Assembly (NCBI GenBank): GCA_023678885.1
Contig: CM042965.1
Coordinates: forward strand, 29,989,777 to 30,053,776
DNA from: Pogostemon cablin
Taxonomy: Eukaryota; Streptophyta; Magnoliopsida; Lamiales; Lamiaceae
DNA length: 64,000 nt
Reading direction: 5' to 3'
The position numbers and the translations under genes are program-made. Shown here one piece after another: positions 33,985-45,815 of the stretch. How positions within the stretch are numbered: position 1 is the stretch's first letter; every line of letters starts with the position of its first letter. The notes under the pieces were generated by a model, which saw only the letters and a list, made by a program, of their open reading frames with translations, had not been told where the DNA came from and ran no database searches.

Positions 33985-35141
33985 GGATGTGGATCACATC
34001 ATTATTTATTGAATTGGATTGGAGAACCACAACACAATCATCCTACACCCCACAAGGGGGGGGATCACCCCCAACCATCATCCACATTCCTTCCTCCATC
34101 CATCCATCACTTTGAAGATTCTTTTGTGGAATCAAGAGGAGAACCAAGAGGAGGATTGAAGATGGAGAAGGACGCGACGACGCCCACATCTAGGGTTTCC
34201 TTCGTTTTCTAATTTATCTTGTATTTTCTGGATATATGGATAAGATCTATCCAACCCCCATGAACGCTCTTCAAAACGCCATGGGCTAGAACTATTTTGG
34301 TAGATCTAGGGTTTATGAAGGTTTTACAAGTTAATTGAACTTTCGTGTGTATACTCCATACAACACTACTTGTGGATTTAGTTTATATAATACTATGCAT
34401 TTTTAATTCATACTCTGAGTCATTTTGTGCATCATTAACTGTTATGTAGAGTCTAAATACATATCTTGGTTATTGATTGTGTGCGTTCACTGCTGAGCAG
34501 GATTCCATGTTATGATTCTAAGTGAGGGGACTCTGAAGCTTCATTAGAACTATCTTATATGAATACTTATTAATTGAATTGGATTCTGGTTGATAAGTAG
34601 GATAAATAGGTAAATTTTATAGTACCTATAAAGGGAGATCATATCAGGTTAGAGTACCAATCCTAGGTGGAAATAATCGATACTGATAGTACCTTGAAAG
34701 GGGATGAAATTATGTCTCTTGCTCCGAGGTTATTCACTCGTGTTACATGCATATTTACTTGTGTCTAAAGAGTAGATTTGCATGGCTTAATGATACGTCC
34801 ATTATCCACAAGGCAGAGTCGGACATTGATACACGAAAGAGAGATTAATAAGTGAAATTGGATTATCCTAGAGCTACCTGTTCTCCTACTTCATCCACTT
34901 TCGTAATTCTTCTAGTGTTTATTTTATTTTAATTGTTATTTTATATTTTTGTTAGTAGATTAATAATTCAAACCTCAAACTTAATTTCCATCTTGTCTTA
35001 ATTAAGTTAGTTAATAATTAAATTTATAATACGCCGTCCTTTGGTTTCGATATTTCACTTGGTCACTTGCTTAAGCTGCAACTGATATCATTAATACTTG
35101 GGGAAGAATTTTGCGTGCAAAGAAAATACGCATCAAGTTCT

Positions 35142-35159
35142 TGGCGCCGTTACCGGGGA
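35142..35159 (+). promoter_or_regulatory. Primer-binding site of element B (tRNA-Asp)
   Basis: TGGCGCCGTTACCGGGGA, differing at one position from the expected complement of plant tRNA-Asp, six bases after the LTR. Confidence 0.9.
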
Positions 35160-35307
35160 TGACTGTTATTATTGATTTTATTATTTCTTGGTTATTAAGA
35201 CTTTTATTTGTGATTATTTAATTCTATCTAACCTTAAATTTTTTTGAGGTACTTGTGCACTAGAAAAAGGAAATGAAGGAAAGGAAGAGTAACACATTGA
35301 GCTAGAT

Positions 35308-35518
35308 ATGGCCGGAGCAAGGCAGAATCCGGATAATATTGCCATACGTGAAATTTTTACGAACAATGGAATTGTTAACATGGGGTTGATGGGAGCAAGG
35401 GGGAAGATGTTGATTTTGGGATACGTCCCACTCTTATTAACATTGTAGAGAAGAATCCCTTTTCTGGAGGTTGTTATGAAGATCCATATCAGAATCTCAA
35501 AAGATCCTTAGTTACGCA
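35308..35518 (+). pseudogene. Element B gag, 5' piece
   Basis: ATG at 35308 opens MAGARQNPDNIAIREIFTNN and runs to a TAG near 35445. A shifted frame continues with INIVEKNPFSGG and YEDPYQNLKR, matching in layout the 'NPFGG...EDPxxHL' start of plant gypsy gag. Interrupted at 35524 by element C. Confidence 0.72.
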
Positions 35519-36685
35519 AACACTGAACTTAGTCGCATTTTTAGTAAAATGACAAGAGCAAGTGTACTATATCGCTGTTGTATACGCGTGACCAAGTGCA
35601 AAATTTATAAGATTGTTGTCCCAAGAGAAAGCAAACATTGGCTAGTATCCGAATTGTTCATTGATTTATGCTTTGTAAAGATAATATGTTTGAAGGTTTG
35701 GTTTAAAACTAATGATTACTCTATCAATTAACTATCGAACTTAACTAGCAACTAATTATAACAACTACCAATCAAGTGACAAGGTGAAATGAATGGATGA
35801 AATGTATCTAAGAGTAGAGAGCAAGGCTAGCAACATCATGGATAAGGTCTTCTGTAGACTTCACACACACTCATGCATTGATGATTTCATGCTATGATAT
35901 TAAGGGCAATCACAATTGTACCCCCAACCCCTATGGCCAAGGTGATTAGGTTCTCAACTCTTTTATAAGTTTAAATCTCCTAGGATTGTTCTTACTCTCA
36001 ATTTCCATGAAGGTACTATGATCATAAGTTGGGTTTCCCTCACTAGTTCATCACTAATGTCCTATCATGAGGTTCTAAGCACTTGAAGGGAATGGCTTTT
36101 CTCTCCTCATACTAACTAAGTCATCTTATGCAATCAATGATTCAATTAAACAACTATACATAACATTGGAATGGCCATCCTAACACTATGAATAGAGAAT
36201 TTAATTACACAAATCATATATCAAATGAGAATAAGCATTCATGATAGAAAATATTCATAATAATCAATTCATCAAGCCTTTGGTGTGCAAAATCTACATA
36301 ATCCTAACCAATCATATTGCTAGCCTCACTTGAGGACTAGCCACAAATATTCATTACAAATTGACTATAATCCAGTGCATGCTCCATATGAGCTAGATAA
36401 TGAAGAAAATAGCAAAATGAAGGTGATTGAGCTTCCCTTTGAAAGTTGACTCCTTCCTCCTTGATCCTGCCAAATTCTTCAATCAAATGTGATTTCCTCC
36501 TCTTAGATGTGTGGATGGATGGATGTATGGATGAACTTTTTAAGATCAAGTTGGTTGATGGATGATTTAAAGGGTGGAAGAGATGGATCGGATGGCGTGT
36601 GTGAAATGGTGGTGAGAGAGTGTGTGTTGATCTCCAAAATAACTGTCAAAATGAGGCCCTCTTTTTAATTTTCGCACCAATAATG

Positions 36686-36693
36686 TATTTATA
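36686..36693 (-). promoter_or_regulatory. TATA box in LTR a of element C
   Basis: TATAAATA on the minus strand, in the context GGGGTATAAATACATTA. Conserved in LTR b (52098-52105) and LTR c (59686-59693). Confidence 0.65.
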
Positions 36694-36750
36694 CCCCTTG
36701 GGGACCTTCTAGAAGCTTTTGGAATTTTTTGATTTTTCTCAGCTTTTTAC

Positions 36751-37130
36751 CCAACTCGACTCGAGTAGCTAACTCGAGCTCTGCCTGTCAAGTCGAGTTG
36801 CGTGGCTCTATATTCCAGACAGTTTTTCGGAGCTAGCTAGACTCGAGCTGCAACTCGAGTTGCATCCAGCAACTCGAGTTAGCTCACTGGATGATTTTGG
36901 ACGCTGCTCTACCCCAGCTCGACTTGCCCTGAACTTAGCTCGACTCGAGTAAGGTAACTCGAGCTTTTGCCTATCTACTCGTGTCAGAAGCTGAGCTTCA
37001 TTCGGCACCTAGCTCGACTCGAGTTACAAGTCGAGTTTTACCTTGTAACTCGAGTTGAGCTACTGGACAATTCTTGCATCTGCTCTAGCTTCTACTCGAC
37101 TCGAGTAAGACCTTGCAACTCGAGTTGGGT
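36751..37130. promoter_or_regulatory. CTCGAGT palindrome array in U3 of LTR a
   Basis: More than a dozen copies of the words AGCTCGACTCGAGT, CAACTCGAGTTG and AACTCGAGCT, based on the palindrome ACTCGAGT, in an otherwise AT-rich LTR. In element orientation the array lies about 60-440 bp upstream of the TATA box. Also in LTR b (52165-52535) and LTR c (59753-60120). Confidence 0.75.
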
Positions 37131-37341
37131 ATTTTTTAGCCCGTTTCAGCTCCCGACTCCATTTTGCTCTATTTTTGACCAGTTTCACATACATTTAAGC
37201 TCATTTTCACACATTTATCATCTTGGACACATCTCTCCTAATTAACATAAAATTCCACCAAAAGTTACACAAATACGAATAAAAACATCCGAAAATACAT
37301 ACATAACGACACTAAAATCTAGGTGAAAATGATTACTATCA

Positions 37342-37385
37342 ACCCCCAAACTTAAAGTATTGTTCGTCCTCGAACAATGAAAAAT
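37342..37385 (-). promoter_or_regulatory. Polypurine tract, element C copy 1
   Basis: The minus strand reads GAGGACGAACAATAC then TTTAAGTTTGGGGGT right against the LTR. Counterpart of the tract in element A and of 52749-52790 in copy 2. Confidence 0.75.
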
Positions 37386-38821
37386 GATAAACAAGAGGAG
37401 TAATTTTCACCTAGAAATACCAATCGAACATAAACCACAACACATCACAAGTGATAAGGACTACAAAATCAAATTAAGTATTTCTACATCATCAAACTTA
37501 TAACATAAAAGATTAACAAGTTTAATCTTAAGAATGACAAAAGAGTAATCAAATTCCTTTCGATCCAAACCTCTCATAGGATATCACATTCACTCAACAC
37601 TCTATGAGGTAAGGTTTTGAATATCACTCATCAACCGGTTATAACCGACTCACCATAGGCTTGCTCATGGACTATGTTCACAAGCCACCCTAGTTTCAAT
37701 AAGTGATCAAAAAGGTCTTTATCTTAAGATGTAATGTTTAGGCTCTTTGTTAAGGTAGGAAACTTTTGGATAATAGTGACTAATCAAATGTAAGTAATTG
37801 AAGAGATGATTCCTTTCTCTAACTTCCTCACTTTCAAGCTTCCTTTACTTTCTTCTTTAATCACAAGCACTAATCATTATCATTCCTTGGATTTCTTGAG
37901 CTTCTCTTGATTTTGCATGCTTTCTTTCTTTTGACTTTTGTATTCCATAAGCACATTTTTGTTGATTTGCGCCTTTTCTTGTTTTGAGGTTGCATGTACA
38001 TTTTTGCTTGAGCTCTTTTCATCATTTTCTTGCTTGTTTACCATTTCTTTTCTTCTCTAGCAGAATTCTCACATCAAACCTTGTAAACTATCATCTCCTC
38101 AATCACCCACACTAAGATTATATATATAAGGCTCAAGTGAGTTTTAAAGGCTTGTATTGTGCTTTAATCAAAAAGAAAAAGGCTTATAGGTTCAAAATGG
38201 CTCGCTAGGAATAATATTTTTGGTAAGGAGTTTTATGGCTATGACTTCATGTAATAAGGATGGCCTAAGATCATGCCACAAATTTCAACTATTCGGGCTT
38301 CGTTCCTATAGTCTAAGAGCAAGTTCTAGTTTGTCTAAGTTCAACCGGTCCACTCGTCAAGAATAAACCATGGAGGCACAGTTGAGGTTCAAGTCTCACA
38401 AGTTTTTGCTTGGACCAAAAGAAACCTAATTACCCTTCATACTTCTCAAAATTGAACAAATTATATAATTCATGTCACAATTTCAACAAGTAGAAATCAT
38501 TAACATGCTTGCAACCACTCATCAGAAACAATGCATCATAGCTCACATTCAAAAACACTCAACACCTTCCCAAAAACATACCACCAAACCATCCCTATAC
38601 AAGAATAAAAATAACAACAAACACCATAATGATCAAAGAAACATCACCAAACAATACAAAAACATATAACATACATAAACCAAATCATCCATCACTAGAA
38701 ATCAAAGCATATCACTTCATCATCCATAACAAATAAGCTCAACAAACATCCCATCCTTAATTGAAAATGAAATCCTAAATTACGAAAGTAAACCTTCCAG
38801 AAACATAACACATGAAGTAGC
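37386..38821. other. Non-coding spacer of C copy 1, left of the copia insertion
   Basis: Nearly identical to 52791-54797 in copy 2 apart from the MITE there. Contains the conserved spacer block at 37654-37755. No coding region. Ends with the copia TSD GTAGC (38817-38821). Confidence 0.75.
37654..37755 (-). promoter_or_regulatory. Conserved spacer block, C copy 1
   Basis: The minus strand reads CCTTAACAAAGAGCC, ACATTACATCTTAAG, AAAGACC and TTTTTGATC, then further on GCAAGCCTATGGTGAGTC. The same order as in elements A and B. Copy 2 equivalent: 53062-53163. Confidence 0.6.
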
Positions 38822-40210
38822 TGTTGGATTGTATACTAAAAGTCTAGCTTTTTGTATGAACAATGTTATAACAATTAATTTGAAATGAGAATCATATGAT
38901 CAAATGATTGCATCTTATAATTTATTTATATGTTCGATGCAATAGTCCACTTACTTTATACTGTAGATAATATGTTGTGCGACAACACGCGGAAGATCAT
39001 ATTATCGGTTTCCTTATAAAGTATAAACAGATGCTCACAATCGAGATAGACGGGGACTCTCTATCGGGATGGTTGTAGTGTGGTTTGGTATTAGCTTGTC
39101 TTGGCTATAGAATCACATTAGTGCACTTGTGTGTATTGAGCAGGACCGCTTGAGATCGTTCGATTTATATTGACTTATAGGAGAACTTGATCTCAGTTAT
39201 TATGGATGTTCGTGCTCTTAATCCCTATACAATAACCTCGACACATAGGGCAGTATGTATTTCTTTGATTCATCAATGGGTGAGATTTACATGCAATTAA
39301 ATCAATAAACTCGGTGAGTTGGGAAGTAGTGCTGTCTCTATGGTGTGCTGTTGATTGTAGAAGGAATCCGTGTCCGTCATAGGTTGATGATGTCCCCTTG
39401 AGGAGCTCATAAGGATTATCATGTAAACCTTGCAGGTGGAATTTATTCCGGCATGATAATAAGGTTGAGTGGTACTACTCTTGGATGAGATATTAATTAA
39501 CTGAGTTGTCAGTAACTTAAATTAATTAATGGACATTGTATATCTTAAACATGGGGAGACTAACGGGCTCATAATAAGAAGGAGCCCAAAACGTAATTTT
39601 GGGATTGGTATGGTAGTGCAGTAATAATATTTTAGTGGAATATATTATTATTATTGGACTTAAGTATAAGCTTTGGGCTAAGCTTGGATACTTAAGCCCA
39701 ATGGAGGTCCAACCCAATTTCTCCTCCTGGTCCCTGCTGTAGCCCATGTATATAAGTCACCTCAGCTTATCTGGAACCCTAATCTAATTCATTATTCACG
39801 TGTGATGAGGGTTGAGAGCAGATTGAGTAGGTCTCGTAGATCGTCGCCCACACGACGTCGAGATCGGACTTGGGACATACAGCAGAAGACCGGAAGGTCG
39901 TTTGCTGCTGCAGTTCGTCATGTTCCAAAATTCATATAAAATCGTACAGTTCTTCGATTTTGATGTATTATATACTGATGGAAAGCCGTTGAAGAGAGGA
40001 TCGTCTGAGCACAAAGATCACTCAATTCCGACATCAGAAGAGGAACTTATGGCTATTCTCGTGGGACTGCGCAGACTGCCAGCGAGAATTCAACCTCTAC
40101 ATCAACACTTGGTGAAAGATAATGCGTTTTATGTTTACTTGCTTCCGCTGCTTGTTAGAAATACATGGAACCCTAACGGGTCACGTTAACCAAACGATCG
40201 AATGCCAACA
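38822..40210 (+). repeat. 5' LTR of copia element
   Basis: TGTTGGATTG to ATGCCAACA, with TGTTGG/CCAACA terminal inverted repeats. TATATAAG at 39749-39756 is the likely TATA box. Confidence 0.95.
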
Positions 40211-40212
40211 AT

Positions 40213-40224
40213 TGGTATCAGAGC
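40213..40224 (+). promoter_or_regulatory. Copia primer-binding site (initiator tRNA-Met)
   Basis: TGGTATCAGAGC two bases after the LTR, the standard primer site of plant copia elements. Confidence 0.95.
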
Positions 40225-40499
40225 TTCGGTTTCGTGGTGAAGCGTGACACGTTAGGCTAGGGTTTATGTGATTAATTTTTCGGAATTAGGATCACATGTT
40301 TAGGGTTTTGGTTTTATTGCGCAAACCATGAATATCCCTATGTAATATATACCCTATATCATATCTATTCGTGCATGGTTGTGTGTGAGAGGATTCGACG
40401 AAAACTGTTCGTCAATTTCACATGCAAGGAAGAAAGAGAGGGCAAAAATAGAATCACGCTTTTGAGAGAAAATCCAGCGTAGTGATATTGCAGAGGCAA

Positions 40500-41120
40500 T
40501 AACCAGAGTTTCAACGGTCGGATTGATTTGTAATTTGGTCAGCACGTTCAGACCTTGTGGATGTACATTCTGAACGGTGGAGATCGAATTTGGAGCTTTT
40601 TCTTGCTGGGAGTACGCTGAAAACAGAAGCAGATATTTGGGCGATTCTGTTTTGCGCAGTCGAGGGAAAAGTACCGTTTCTGACAAACTAATCGTTGGTT
40701 CGAGCTGTAATTTGGTCAACACGTTCAGACCTTGTGGATGTACATTTTGAACGGTGGAGATCGAATTTGGAGCCTTTTCTTGCTAGGAGTACGCTGAAAA
40801 CAGAAGCAGATATTTGGGCAATTCTGTTTTGCGCAGTCGAGGGAAAAGGCCGTTTCTGACAAACTAATCGTTGGATCAAGCTGTAATTTGGTCAGCACGT
40901 TCAGACCTTGTGGATGTACATTCTGAACGGTGAAGATCGAATTTGGAGCCTTTTCTTGCTGGGAGTACGCTGAAAACAGAAGCAGATATTTGGGCGATTC
41001 TGTTTTGCGCAGTCGAGAGAATAGAGCTGTTCCTCACAAAATAACCGTTGGATCGATCTGTAATTTGGATAGAATGTTCAGGACTTAGAGTAGTAAATTC
41101 TGGACGGTGGAGATTGGATT
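40500..41120 (+). repeat. 175-177-bp tandem repeat in copia leader, about four copies
   Basis: The word CTGTAATTTGGTCAGCACGT recurs with phases near 40517, 40692, 40869 and 41046. Units share GACCTTGTGGATGTACATT, TTTTCTTGCTGGGAGTACGC and ATTTGGGCGATTCTGTTTTG. The first three are alike; the fourth is diverged and partial. Located between primer site and coding remnants. Confidence 0.9.
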
Positions 41121-41389
41121 CTGAGGTTCTTTCAGTTTCAAACTACGAACGACAGTTGGTGTAGTTTGGTGTTGCGCGTTGGGCTGAACTTGGTTCCATG
41201 CAAGTAGGCCCTTGGACGAGCGACAGTCCGGGCGAGGGGCGCTCGTCAAGGCACTTGGGGCGCTCCCTGACATAATTGGCGGTGGGATATGACGATGGAC
41301 GTCTTGGGGCACAAGCAATCCTGCTTGTTGCGTAAGGCATCGATTCCACAGTAGGAGTGTCGGACAAGACATTAAAATTTAGAGGCGTT

Positions 41390-41840
41390 TTTATTCCTAA
41401 TATATATAACTGTCATAATTGATTTAATTGTCTATTATTGTTATATATATATATATATATATATGGATGCCTGATCTCTATGATTTATTGTCTTATATAG
41501 AAGCATGCTAGATTGCGTATTATATTTGGTATATTATATGCATGTATTGCTAGAGTGTTGGATAAGACATCCAATTTTAAGAAAACTAATTCCTAATATA
41601 TAACTGCCATAATAGATTGTATATTATTGTTATATATGGATGTCGAATTAATTCCTAATATATGACTGCTTTAATTGATTTAATAATCTATTTTTGTCAT
41701 ATATGAATGTCGAATTAATTCCTAATATATAACTGCTATAATTGATTGTCTATTATTGTTATATATGGATGTTGAATTGATTCCTAATATATAACTGACA
41801 TAATTGATTTAATTATCTATTATTGTTATATATGGTTGCT
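41390..41840 (+). repeat. AT-rich repeat of about 65-95 bp in copia leader
   Basis: Several copies of AATTCCTAATATATAACTG, then ATAATTGATTTAATTATCTA, TTGTTATATATGGATG. An (AT)n run lies at 41442-41464. Confidence 0.8.
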
Positions 41841-41843
41841 CAT

Positions 41844-42075
41844 CGATATCGATGATTTTGATAATCTAGACGATATGACGATCGATATCGATAGTTTCGG
41901 AATTTTGATAATCTTGATATTTTTCGAATATTTGATAATCTAGTCGATATCGATGATTTTGATAATCTGGACGACATCGACGGTCGATATCGATGGTTTT
42001 GAAAATTGGACAATCTGGAAATTTTGAAAATTTGATAGTCTGGAAGTCTTTGCTGATATTCGTGCCTGGTGGCGA
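41844..42075. repeat. ATCGATATCGAT-rich palindromic segment in copia leader
   Basis: Repeated TCGATATCGATGATTTTG and GATAATCTAGACGATAT words, about 100 bp apart, with the palindrome ATCGATATCGAT in each. The open minus-strand frame of 79 codons here is a by-product. Confidence 0.7.
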
Positions 42076-42307
42076 ACAATCGAATTCGCTGATATATAAC
42101 TGTTAATGATTGATTTAATTATTGATTATTGTTATATATGTATGGATGACTCTCTGTGATTTACTGCCTTATGTGCCGTAATAGAAGCATGCTAGCGTTG
42201 CGTATTTTATTCTGAATATCATATGCATGTAAAAACCCTCGGTGTTAAATTACTAAGTGGGAGAGGGGATTGGTAAATATTCCCGCGGCCTCCATTATTG
42301 GTTTGTA

Positions 42308-42500
42308 AGTGATGTGAGTAAACTTGCGTGTTGGCAATAGGCCTTCCTCCCTAACGGATGAGTTTATTCACGGATCACTGGTACAGACTTCATTACATAA
42401 TTATTGTTTGTAATGTGGTACATGAACTTGCGTGTTGGCAATAGGCCTTCCTCCCTAATGGATGAGTTTATGTGGGGCTCACTGGTACAAACTTATAATT
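42308..42500 (+). repeat. Direct duplication in copia leader
   Basis: AACTTGCGTGTTGGCAATAG, then GCCTTCCTCCCTAA-GGATGA and CACTGGTACA occur twice, about 110 bp apart. Confidence 0.85.
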
Positions 42501-43429
42501 GATGATTGTAGGAAGCTATCCGAGCGCGTGTGTACTTCTCCAACTGTAAGGCACACAAGCTCGCGCAGTGGACTTGGGATCAAATAATGGTGCACACTTA
42601 GATGTAAATAATTAGTATCCTCCCCAACGGAGTCACTGCTATTATTTGCATGGCTAAAGAGGAACCGACTATTAATTATTTTGTCATAAAGTTAGGTTGA
42701 CAAATGAAATTAATGGGTAAAACCTTCTCTTGTAAATGTTTGGGTTTGTAAACGTCCACACTAACGTGGCTTGCAGACTCACGGTGCTTGAGATGTCGGT
42801 GAATTTTATTTTTATATAGTTTTGAGGGAATCAATATAAAAGGATAAAATTCAAAGTTTTGATCGGTAAATTAATTTAAGATTCTCTAAATTTCAAATAG
42901 TTTTATTTCACTTATGGTTGACTAAAAGAAATTATATTTACTGGTCCAAAATTAGATGATTAGAAAAGAATCTTGGTTTTGAATTTTACTGCTTAAGAAA
43001 ATACATGTGTGTTCTCACAATGGACGTCTCATGATGCCTATTAAAGTCTCTAGTGAAGAGATGAGAGGTTCATAGAAATATGATGGTCTCATGTAACTCT
43101 TCGGATACTTGAGTAAGTTAAAAGGCAGAAGATCATGATTTAATTTGATGAATGAATTGGGAAAGCATGGAGTATAAATTGAAGGGAAACCTAGATCAAT
43201 TTAATTCTTTGTGAATTGCCTAGATGTTTTTGAGTAAGTTCCACCTGAATTACAATAGGATGTATATGGTGGAAAACTTCTGGCAAAACATGTGGCAAAG
43301 GAAAGCCATTTTCATCATAATGTGAACAAGTTTTATATCTTATTCACTAGTTGTTTAAAACATGATTAGTGATAGCATTTACTGACACGAAGTGTGTAGA
43401 TACTGGAATCACTAAATGTTTATTACTAA

Positions 43430-45790
43430 GTGAGGATAAGATTGTTATGACATGGGTAAAACTACAAGAGTAGTGGCTATTGCAGTGGGAGTTGTCTATT
43501 TATTAATTGATATGAGTAGACGTTTGATTTTATGAAATTGTCTTTACGTACATTTTCATAGAAAGAATTTGATTTCGGTTTCTATGCATTAATAGATGGA
43601 TACTCCATTTCATTTAAATGATATGGTCATTATAATGAATGATAGAGTTGTAATCTATTATGGTACGTTGGTGAACAATTTGTACACTCTTAAATCATGT
43701 TTATCCCATGGATGCGACAAATAGTAATTAATAATGAGTCTTCTAATCTAGTAAGAGAAACGTACCTTCGGAAATGAATTTCCCACCTTAATGGTGTGAC
43801 GAATAGAAGGAATAGCACTCTTATGGTAGTGATTAGATAGATGATGAATTATTTGGAATTACTAAATTTATTTTATGGATATGCCCTAGGAACAGTAATT
43901 CGTAAGAATGTTTTTCTATTTGTGGGATATCCTAGAAAAATGAAGGATGATTTATTTAGTCCACAAGATCGAAGAGTGATTGTTAACATAAACACTAGAT
44001 TTTTGGAAAAAGGACTATGTAATAAATCAAATACCCATGTATAAGTTGTTCTAAAGGAAGTGAGAGGAAAACACAAAGTATAAGTACCAAGTGTACAAGA
44101 GGATATACCACAAGGTAAACTGCAACGCGTGTCATGTCTGATATACAATTGCATGTAGTGCCTTATCGTAGTGGGAGGGTTCTTCGACAACTTGTAAGAT
44201 ACATGTTTTGAGAAAGTCGTGAGACTTGGTCCCTCGCAAACATGAAATGGACCCACGGATACGACGAAGCACTACAAGTTAGAAATGCCTAATCCTAGCA
44301 AAGTGCAATGAATATTAAAATAGAACGATTTTAAATTAGGTCTGGATGCTTGTTGAACCGCTAAATGGCGTAAAAGCCATTGGAAGCGGGCATGCAAGAA
44401 TAAAAGAGGATCATAGAATAAGGTGAAAACCTTGGAAGCAAGCTTGTTACGAAAAGGTATACTCAGAAAGAAAGGGTTCGATTATGAGAAAACCTGTTCG
44501 CAGGTAGCTATGCCTAAGTTGATCCGAACTCTTTTATTTGTTGCTACTCATATGAAATATGAGGGATAGCAAATAGATGTCGAGACAGCTTTCCTGATTG
44601 GAAGTCTTAAGGGAAACATCTATGTGAAGCAACCAGAGTGATTCATTGCAAAGAGCTAAGAGCATTGTGATAGTGAGCTTAAAAGTGTCCATTAATGGAC
44701 TAAAACAAGCTTCAAGATCATGAAACATCTGTTTTGATGAGGTAATCCAGTGACATGGATCTAATCAATGATCGGATGGGTCTTGTGTATTGAAAAGAGT
44801 GATGGAAACGTGGTGGTATTTCTTGTACTATACGTAGATGATATATTGCTCATTGGAGACAATGAAAGAGTATTGTCGGGCGTATGTGCATGGATAATAA
44901 AGCGGTATGAAATGAAGGACTTAAGAAGAGCAAAAATATCCTTTTGATCACGGTAATACGGATCACAAGAAAGGATATTATGCTTGTCTCAAGCTTCATG
45001 AATTGATACGATCCTTACTTGTTTTAGCAAGTGACTTTATCTAAGAAAATATGTCTTGAGACACAAAAGGAAGATAAAGGTGATGAAAGCGGTTCCTTAT
45101 GCTTCGACAAATAAGGAAGCTTAATCTTAGGAATGCTATGCGCGAGAATGGATATCTATTTTGCTGAACGCATGAACAGTGGGTATCAACGTAACCCGGA
45201 ACAAGAATGATGAACTGTGGTAAGACATATATGAAGTGCCTGAGAAGGACTGGAAATTATATGTAAGCTTACTGGGCAAATTCACTGCTTCTTGTGGATT
45301 ACGTAGATTCGGATTTTTTAGTCAGATTGGACGGCAGTAAATCCACCTCAAGGATATGTTTTTAATTTTAGGAAGTTGAGTCATAATATGGAGGAGTGTT
45401 ATATAGAGATATATTTCAGACTCCGGACTCCATCATGGAAAGATGATAAATTGGAGCCTATAAGGCAGCCAAAGTATCTGTATGACTCTAGAAACTTCAA
45501 GATGGACTTTCGAAGTGTTTCTAAGTTTGTCCAAGGATATCACAATTTATATTGATGATATTGGTGCAGTTGCAAACTTGAAGGAATCACGAGCCCATAA
45601 GGCAATTAAACACATGGAGTGCAAGTACCACCTGTTACGAGAAATCGTATGATGAGGGGAAGGTTGTTGTCTCCTAGATTGCATCGGATGATGACCTAGT
45701 AAATCCATTTACAAGGATATTAAGGCGAGAGCTTTTAATGGTCGTGTAGTGGGAGTGGGAATCAGATGTATGGCGGAAGACATGACAGCA
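43430..45790 (+). pseudogene. Copia pol remnants (protease to reverse transcriptase/RNase H)
   Basis: Pieces in varying frames. WNCLYV...RKNLISVSM (43525-43590) is the protease-end motif of copia polyproteins. DRVVIYYGTLVNNLYTLK (43643-43695) resembles the GAG-pre-integrase segment. LFYGYALGTVIR and FVGYPRKMKDDLFSPQDRR with NINTRFLEKG (43870-44030) are the end of integrase. IDVETAFLIGSLKGNIYVKQ (44573-44635) and FLVLYVDDILLIGDNE (44820-44870, catalytic YVDD) are reverse transcriptase. The catalytic core of integrase is missing between the pre-integrase segment and GYA, and no ORF exceeds about 130 codons. Clearly inactive. Confidence 0.85.
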
Positions 45791-45802
45791 TAGTCTTTTA
45801 GT

Positions 45803-45815
45803 ATAAGTGGGAGAT
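45803..45815 (+). promoter_or_regulatory. Copia polypurine tract
   Basis: ATAAGTGGGAGAT immediately before the 3' LTR, the usual copia plus-strand primer. Confidence 0.8.

Larger units (their letters stand above)
33239..35135 (+). repeat. 5' LTR of element B
   Basis: 1897 bp from TGATAAGAG to ACGCATCA (TGAT/ATCA ends), with the primer site six bases beyond. The left half matches 29352-30252. It contains inverted GGTTCGACC/GGTCGAACC motifs upstream of the TATA box and a G-run at 34044-34053 within CACAAGG...GATCACCCCC. Confidence 0.85.
35524..37341 (-). repeat. LTR a of element C (3' LTR of copy 1)
   Basis: 1818 bp on the plus strand from TGAACTTAGTCGC to GATTACTATCA. Very similar along its length to LTR b and LTR c. 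The polypurine tract follows at 37342. Confidence 0.93.

Noticed and set aside
34044..34070. G-run in the B LTR as a G-quadruplex
   Set aside because: One G-run paired with nearby C-runs fits a simple hairpin better; there are not four G-tracts.
41840..42079. 79-codon minus-strand frame rich in Arg/Tyr/Ser
   Set aside because: Product of the ATCGATATCGAT repeat; the peptide is simply repetitive.
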